Shown here: piece after piece, positions 7,541 through 10,977 of the stretch
Numbering within the stretch: position 1 is the first letter of the stretch
Layout of the letters: each line of letters opens with the position of its first letter
From: Actinomycetota bacterium
Lineage (GTDB): Bacteria > Actinomycetota > Actinomycetes > Nanopelagicales > Nanopelagicaceae
Direction: 5' to 3'
Assembly (NCBI GenBank): GCA_009699795.1
Contig: WLNK01000025.1
Span: forward strand, 1-10,977
Length of the DNA stretch: 10,977 nucleotides
Notes under the pieces: model-generated
Told to the model about the DNA's origin: nothing
Database searches by the model: none
Seen by the model: the letters and a program-made list of their open reading frames with translations, nothing else
Made by a program: the position numbers and the translations under genes

Positions 7541-8793
7541 AGAGCTATACCCAAGAACGAATCGATGGCTCTAGAAAGTTCACCAGGATTTCCCATTTTT
7601 TTAGCATCTGATTGAGAGTGCGAAAGGGCAAGATCGCTCCATTTGTTCAAGTGACTTATAGCTGTCGGGGTATCTAGATTTTCTGATAGCGCCTTGACGA
7701 TTGCATTGATAACTTCATCCGTCGGCGGAACTTCTTCTCGCGAGAGCGCAATTCTAATTTTGTTCAATAAATTTGTTGCCTCAATGAGTACGTCTTCAGT
7801 CCACATGAAATCTTCTTGGTAATGATGCGATAACAAGGCGAGTCGAATGGCCATCGGATCATTTCCGTCTTGAATCAATTTGCTCACAAAAATCAAATTT
7901 CCTTTGGACTTACTCATTTTTTCACCATTCAGCCCAATCATTCCGGCATGAACGTAAAGGTGTGAAAATTCCTTTCCATTCATAACACTGCTTTGAGCGG
8001 CAGATATTTCGTGGTGAGGAAAAATCAAGTCACTACCGCCACCTTGAATGTCGATGGAGTATGAAGATTCTGGATTTGGGTCCAGATAATGAAGAGCAAT
8101 CGCACAACATTCAATATGCCAACCCGGCCGTCCCTTACCAATATCTGAATCCCAGCCTGGTTCATTTGGACGTTGCTGCATCCAAAGTAGAGCATCCAAC
8201 GGATCTCTCTTACCTTCTCTATTCGGGTCTCCCCCGCGCTGGGCAAAAATTTCAATGGATTTCTCTTTAGATAAATGTGACCGTGTACCAAAATTCTTAT
8301 CAGTATGAACGTCAAAATAGATATCAGAATCAACGAGATAAGTTGCATCAGCAGCGCTAAGACGCTCGATAGCTGTCAATACAAGCGGAATTGCTTCTAC
8401 CGCACCAATGTAATGATCCGGTGGGAGTATGTGTAGATCAACCATATCGCCACGAAATAGTTCGATCTGTGATGTGGCTAAATCTTTCCAGTCAACGCCG
8501 TCGCGGATGGCTCTCTCAAGTAAGGGGTCATCGATATCAGTAATGTTTTGAACATAGGAAACCTTTGAACCTCTAGCGCGAAGAAAACGATTAACGAGAT
8601 CAAAAGCCAAATAGGTATTGGCGTGACCAAGGTGAGTTGCATCGTATGGAGTAATACCGCAGACATACATTCGATAGGTATCTTGAATGGGAAGCGTTTC
8701 AAGACTTCTACTTGCAGTGTTTTGTAGATGCAATTGGGGAATAGCAAACTTAGAATCCAAGGGAGGAATATATGTTGAGGCCCACGAGCGCAT
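7537..8793 (-). CDS. mshC: Cysteine:1D-myo-inosityl 2-amino-2-deoxy-alpha-D-glucopyranoside ligase MshC
   Basis: MshC joins cysteine to GlcN-Ins using ATP, through a cysteinyl-adenylate, in mycothiol synthesis in the cytoplasm. The 418-residue protein is a class I cysteinyl-tRNA synthetase relative. CGITPYDATHLGHA at 45-58 carries zinc ligand C45 and the HIGH-type HLGH. PGWHIECCA at 223-231 and GGGSDLIFPHHE at 251-262 provide the other zinc ligands, and KMSKS is at 292-296. ITPYDATHLGHA in place of the CysS form (CGPTVYDYAHIGN type) and the length near 415 separate MshC from CysS (about 460 or more). It is the last gene of the operon, 28 bases after the SCO1664-family gene. TAGGCT lies 6 bases before the ATG, so an internal leaderless promoter is possible. 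The presence of mshC implies mycothiol is the organism's main thiol; mshA, mshB and mshD must lie elsewhere. Confidence 0.97.
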   Translation of the reverse strand: MRSWASTYIPPLDSKFAIPQLHLQNTASRSLETLPIQDTYRMYVCGITPYDATHLGHANTYLAFDLVNRFLRARGSKVSYVQNITDIDDPLLERAIRDGVDWKDLATSQIELFRGDMVDLHILPPDHYIGAVEAIPLVLTAIERLSAADATYLVDSDIYFDVHTDKNFGTRSHLSKEKSIEIFAQRGGDPNREGKRDPLDALLWMQQRPNEPGWDSDIGKGRPGWHIECCAIALHYLDPNPESSYSIDIQGGGSDLIFPHHEISAAQSSVMNGKEFSHLYVHAGMIGLNGEKMSKSKGNLIFVSKLIQDGNDPMAIRLALLSHHYQEDFMWTEDVLIEATNLLNKIRIALSREEVPPTDEVINAIVKALSENLDTPTAISHLNKWSDLALSHSQSDAKKMGNPGELSRAIDSFLGIAL

Positions 8794-8805
8794 GACTAAA
8801 GCCTA
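8794..8805 (-). promoter_or_regulatory. Possible internal -10 element before mshC
   Basis: On the minus strand TAGGCT (8805-8800) is followed by TTAGTC and the ATG at 8793, the same TANNNT-N6-start layout as at the operon heads. It lies in the 28-base gap after the upstream stop. It could give mshC its own leaderless transcript in addition to the operon mRNA. The AGG within it may instead be a weak ribosome binding site. Confidence 0.35.
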
Positions 8806-8821
8806 ATTGCAAACGTGAAAA

Positions 8822-9523
8822 TTAGAATGGTGGCCACGGAACGGCGGGCCAGTCTTCGCTTGGTTGAGGAAATACCTGATCTCGAATCAGCGCCATAATT
8901 CGCTTTTTTGTTGCTTCGATCTCGTTAGAAGTGAGGAGTTTCATAAACTTTGAGTCGTTCATTGCGACCAGAGCTTGGCGAAGAATTTCAATCTCGTTTT
9001 CTAAGAATTGAAAACCAGCCCACTGCCACAAGACTGTTCTAAGTTTATCCTCTTCATGGAAAGTCACTCCATGATCGCAAGCATAAAGATGCCCGTCCTT
9101 AGTTGGCAGTAAGTGCCCAATTTTGCGGTCAGTGTTATTGATAATCGCGTCAAAAAGGGCCAACTTTCTCAATCGTGAATCGTCTTTTTGGAAAAAAGTC
9201 ATTAGATCTACATCTTCATCCATTTCAATCCAGGCTTGAACCATTCCTATTCCATAAGGGCCTTCTCGCAAGATAGTTGGTGGTATCAAATCAAGTCCTA
9301 AGCAATCACTGAGTAAATATGAAGCATATTCGCGATGCGCCAAATTCCCTGATTGGAAATCCCATAAGGGTCGCTCTCCCGCTATTGGTTTGTAGATACA
9401 AGAAATAACAGAACCATTCGAATCAGCGCTTGCATAGAGAGTTGCATTAGATGCGTCTACTAAGCGACCGGTTACTGTGAGGTCGGCCGATTCGAGATGC
9501 GCAATTGTTTTCAATTTATCCAT
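8822..9523 (-). CDS. SCO1664-family protein, PI3/PI4-kinase-like fold, function unknown
   Basis: This 233-residue protein belongs to the actinobacterial SCO1664 family. Its shape is that of a small PI3/PI4-kinase- or HipA-like phosphotransferase. IYKPIAGERPLWDF at 43-56 holds a candidate ATP-binding lysine, K45. LAHREYASYLLS at 61-72 matches a conserved helix. A catalytic-loop-like segment FDAIINNTDRKIGHL at 124-138 has D125, N130 and D132, and ACDHGVTF at 148-155 has a metal-binding-type D150. The key acidic residues look intact, so catalysis is plausible, but neither substrate nor activity is known to me. It lies between the DUF3090 gene (10-base gap) and mshC (28-base gap) in one operon. 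The ATG at 9523 has no clear Shine-Dalgarno, so translation may depend on ribosomes ending the upstream gene. The C-terminus ends in a tryptophan- and proline-rich tail, WPAVPWPPF. Confidence 0.88.
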   Translation of the reverse strand: MDKLKTIAHLESADLTVTGRLVDASNATLYASADSNGSVISCIYKPIAGERPLWDFQSGNLAHREYASYLLSDCLGLDLIPPTILREGPYGIGMVQAWIEMDEDVDLMTFFQKDDSRLRKLALFDAIINNTDRKIGHLLPTKDGHLYACDHGVTFHEEDKLRTVLWQWAGFQFLENEIEILRQALVAMNDSKFMKLLTSNEIEATKKRIMALIRDQVFPQPSEDWPAVPWPPF

Positions 9524-9533
9524 GAATTAAGGG

Positions 9534-10049
9534 CTATCTTCTATATCCGTTGGCTCGTGGGCAAAGATGGCCTGACTTGTTTACTGGTCCACCACAAAAT
9601 GGACAGGCAACACGACCAGCTGCAACCAATGAATTGCTTCTCTTTGCAAAAGAGTCCGCCTGCCCGAGAGTCAAAGCTACGGTGACAACAACTGGATCCT
9701 CTGCATCATTTTCTGTTAACTCAACGAGTTCGATTTCGATTACCGATTTCTGATCATCGAAAGATATTCCTATCTCTCCTACGACAAATTCCTCATCAAT
9801 GGGGGCTTCTAATGGCGCATTGTCTATCGGTTGTAAGGAGATTGCGATCAGCGGCTGGGAAATACGAATCTCTCGAATCAAGATTGCAACTCTCTGTGCA
9901 AGAGCGGCAACCTGAGATTTTTCAATAGACATCGTGAGAAGCCTTTTGTTTCCGCGAACTTGAAGGTAGAAAGCGCGTTCGCCAGGTTCCCCTACCGTTC
10001 CGGCTACAAAGCGCTCTGCTTCTTGAAAATAGATTTCTCTGTCACTCAT
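9534..10049 (-). CDS. DUF3090 family protein with C-terminal zinc-binding motif
   Basis: This 171-residue protein matches the actinobacterial DUF3090 family, whose function is unknown. The body (about 1-145) looks like a mixed alpha/beta domain: an AERFVAGTVGEPGERAFYLQVR start, then VAALAQRVAILIREI as a helix at 47-61. The C-terminus carries CPFCGGPVNKSGHLC with C149, C152, H161 and C163, a likely zinc site, and ends in the family's NGYRR-type tail. The family is often about 180-200 residues, so this is slightly short but complete at both ends. It overlaps the upstream phosphatase gene as ATGA (10049-10046), a classic coupled start, and is followed 10 bases later by the SCO1664-family gene. 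That close linkage across actinobacteria suggests the three act in one process. No membrane segment or signal peptide is visible. Confidence 0.92.
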   Translation of the reverse strand: MSDREIYFQEAERFVAGTVGEPGERAFYLQVRGNKRLLTMSIEKSQVAALAQRVAILIREIRISQPLIAISLQPIDNAPLEAPIDEEFVVGEIGISFDDQKSVIEIELVELTENDAEDPVVVTVALTLGQADSFAKRSNSLVAAGRVACPFCGGPVNKSGHLCPRANGYRR

Positions 10050-10681
10050 TTCTTATCCAACAAGTCAATCAATTTTGAATGCGTATTATTGAGAGTCAAA
10101 ATCCTCGAACCTTTTTTGTCATAATCAATGATTGAAATAGAGGCAGGGTCTACCGCAAATTTCTGAAAATCTTTTAATCCGGAAGCAAGCAGGCCCGAAA
10201 GAATGGCTTTTATAACATCGGCGTGAGTGACGATGAGTTTTGGATTTGAACCACGAGTACGTGAAAGACTCGCAACTGCAGAAAGGGCGCGCAGCTGTAG
10301 TGCTTTAAGGGATTCGCCATCTGGGAAAACCATATCTTCGGGTGAATTCTGAACAATTTTCCACTCTTTCTTGCGGGCTAAAGAAGAAATTTTCTGACCC
10401 GTCCAATTACCAAAATCAACTTCTATTACTTTCTCTTCCATTAACGCTCTCTTCTGAGTAAGCGCGTTCTGGCGGCTAAGCCAAGGCTCGATTGTTTCCA
10501 GACACCTCTGCATCGGACTAATTCGAATCGCCGAGAAACTTGTTTGCGATAAACGATCGACTAAAGCTTCTGCTTGCTCCTTGCCCCTCGGACTCAGGGC
10601 CACGCCTTCATGTCTTCCCGAAAGAATGCCTTTTTTATTCGCCGACGAATGTGCGTGACGTAATAGAACTATCCGTGACAT
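10046..10681 (-). CDS. MSMEG_4193-family histidine phosphatase (phosphoglycerate mutase-like)
   Basis: This 211-residue protein is a branch 1 histidine phosphatase. LLRHAHSSAN at 6-15 gives R8 and the phosphorylated H9. SPMQRCLET at 55-63 gives R59. E87 in VIEVDFGNWTG serves as the usual acid, and VTHADVIKAIL at 151-161 gives H153. All four catalytic positions are filled, so it should be an active phosphatase of a small substrate, not yet assigned. Mycobacterial members are often called putative phosphomutases, but activity cannot be told from sequence. It leads the operon with DUF3090, SCO1664 and mshC. The frame remains open for a further 69 codons upstream, but similarity begins at the ATG at 10681. 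A longer start would run through the divergent promoter region and into the aldo/keto reductase gene. TAACCT 7 bases upstream fits a leaderless start. Confidence 0.92.
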   Translation of the reverse strand: MSRIVLLRHAHSSANKKGILSGRHEGVALSPRGKEQAEALVDRLSQTSFSAIRISPMQRCLETIEPWLSRQNALTQKRALMEEKVIEVDFGNWTGQKISSLARKKEWKIVQNSPEDMVFPDGESLKALQLRALSAVASLSRTRGSNPKLIVTHADVIKAILSGLLASGLKDFQKFAVDPASISIIDYDKKGSRILTLNNTHSKLIDLLDKK

Positions 10682-10694
10682 GGCTATTAGGTTA
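10682..10694 (-). promoter_or_regulatory. Putative -10 element of the phosphatase-DUF3090-SCO1664-mshC operon
   Basis: On the minus strand TAACCT (10694-10689) is followed by the 7-base spacer AATAGCC and the ATG at 10681. This is a TANNNT match at the right distance for a leaderless mRNA, and no Shine-Dalgarno is present before the start. No clear -35 box is seen. Confidence 0.5.
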
Positions 10695-10719
10695 ACCGTA
10701 AAATCTGTACACGTCGCGC

Positions 10720-10731
10720 TAGGGTCAGAAC
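10720..10731 (+). promoter_or_regulatory. Putative -10 element of the aldo/keto reductase gene
   Basis: TAGGGT at 10720-10725 followed by CAGAAC places the GTG at 10732 six bases after a TANNNT hexamer, as for a leaderless mRNA. AGGG could alternatively serve as a Shine-Dalgarno 7 bases from the start. The 50-base divergent gap therefore holds two short, non-overlapping -10 candidates facing outward. Confidence 0.45.
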
Positions 10732-10977
10732 GTGAAAAAACAAAGGCTTGGAAGTTCGGGTTTAGAGGTCTCACATCTTGGGCTGGGAACAATGACGTGG
10801 GGGCGCGATACAGACACTCATGAAGCAGCCGACCAAGCACGCGCCTATATTGAAGCTGGCGGCAACCTTTTTGATACCGCTGCGTCATATGGAGATGGCG
10901 ATAGCGAGAGAGTTATAGGCGGGCTTATTGGAACTCTTTTCGAACGAGATCAAATAATTATCTCGACAAAAGCTGGA
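10732..10977 (+). CDS. Aldo/keto reductase, N-terminal part (cut by right edge)
   Basis: Eighty-two residues are visible from a GTG start to the edge; the family is about 300-330 residues. The sequence opens with KKQRLGSSGLEVSHLGLGTMTWG, the usual first beta-hairpin and strand. NLFDTAASYGDGDSERVIG at 45-63 supplies catalytic D48 and general acid Y53, and IIISTKAG at 75-82 supplies catalytic K80. The fourth catalytic residue, a histidine, would lie beyond the edge. Members are NADPH-dependent oxidoreductases of carbonyl compounds with a TIM-barrel fold; the substrate cannot be deduced. It is divergent from the histidine phosphatase operon with a 50-base gap. Codon use and composition look like the neighbours. 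Confidence 0.92.
   Translation, partial: MKKQRLGSSGLEVSHLGLGTMTWGRDTDTHEAADQARAYIEAGGNLFDTAASYGDGDSERVIGGLIGTLFERDQIIISTKAG

Noticed and set aside
7500..7560. Terminator hairpin between PAC2 and mshC
   Set aside because: Only a four-base stem (GAGA/TCTC) with no U-tract is present; it is too weak to call.
8025..8348. Alternative minus-strand frame of 107 codons inside mshC
   Set aside because: It is a shadow of mshC in another frame; the hydrophobic start is an effect of frame shift, and mshC is intact with all catalytic motifs.
10682..10888. 69-codon extension of the histidine phosphatase
   Set aside because: It would cross the divergent promoter region and the aldo/keto reductase start, and the residues resemble no known domain. 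The RHA-motif protein normally begins a few residues before the motif.

Overview
The window is a dense stretch of core genes from an actinobacterium. The evidence is the gene set and order: a PafB-type WYL regulator, TrmI, a RecB-like nuclease, B12-dependent MetH, a PAC2 protein, the mycothiol ligase MshC, then SCO1664-family, DUF3090 and MSMEG_4193-family genes. From memory this follows the Mycobacterium tuberculosis order around Rv2118c-Rv2135c and the matching Streptomyces region. Base composition is moderate and AT-leaning, far from high-GC soil actinobacteria. Gaps are very short and gene ends overlap. Together this suggests a streamlined aquatic actinobacterium such as the acI / Nanopelagicales lineage. 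The phylum is firm; the lineage is inference.

Layout, left to right. (1) Positions 1-1677, minus strand: trmI and then a pafB-like gene whose start lies inside the end of trmI; pafB runs off the left edge. (2) Positions 1741-2496, plus strand: a stand-alone PD-(D/E)XK nuclease with four cysteines placed for an iron-sulfur cluster. (3) Positions 2465-6638, minus strand: metH with an overlapping HAD phosphatase gene. (4) Positions 6677-7540, plus strand: a PAC2-family protein. (5) Positions 7537-10681, minus strand: a four-gene operon of histidine phosphatase, DUF3090, SCO1664 kinase-like protein and mshC. (6) Positions 10732-10977, plus strand: the start of an aldo/keto reductase. The genes alternate as divergent and convergent pairs with almost no spacer; no stretch over 75 bases lacks a gene. 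There are no RNA genes, mobile elements, CRISPR arrays or long repeats.

Functionally the window joins tRNA modification (TrmI), DNA repair and damage response (PafB, RecB-like nuclease), methionine synthesis (MetH) and thiol redox chemistry (MshC). The conserved neighbours of mshC have no settled role. Three points deserve a second look. trmI abuts pafB with none of the Mpa/Dop/Pup/proteasome genes that commonly lie between them in relatives. Nearly every operon head has a TANNNT -10 hexamer 6-8 bases before its start codon, which predicts leaderless mRNAs. The mshC operon carries a phosphatase, which matters because one phosphatase step of mycothiol synthesis has no assigned gene as far as I know. 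I see no clearly new multi-gene system; this is mostly ordinary core genome.
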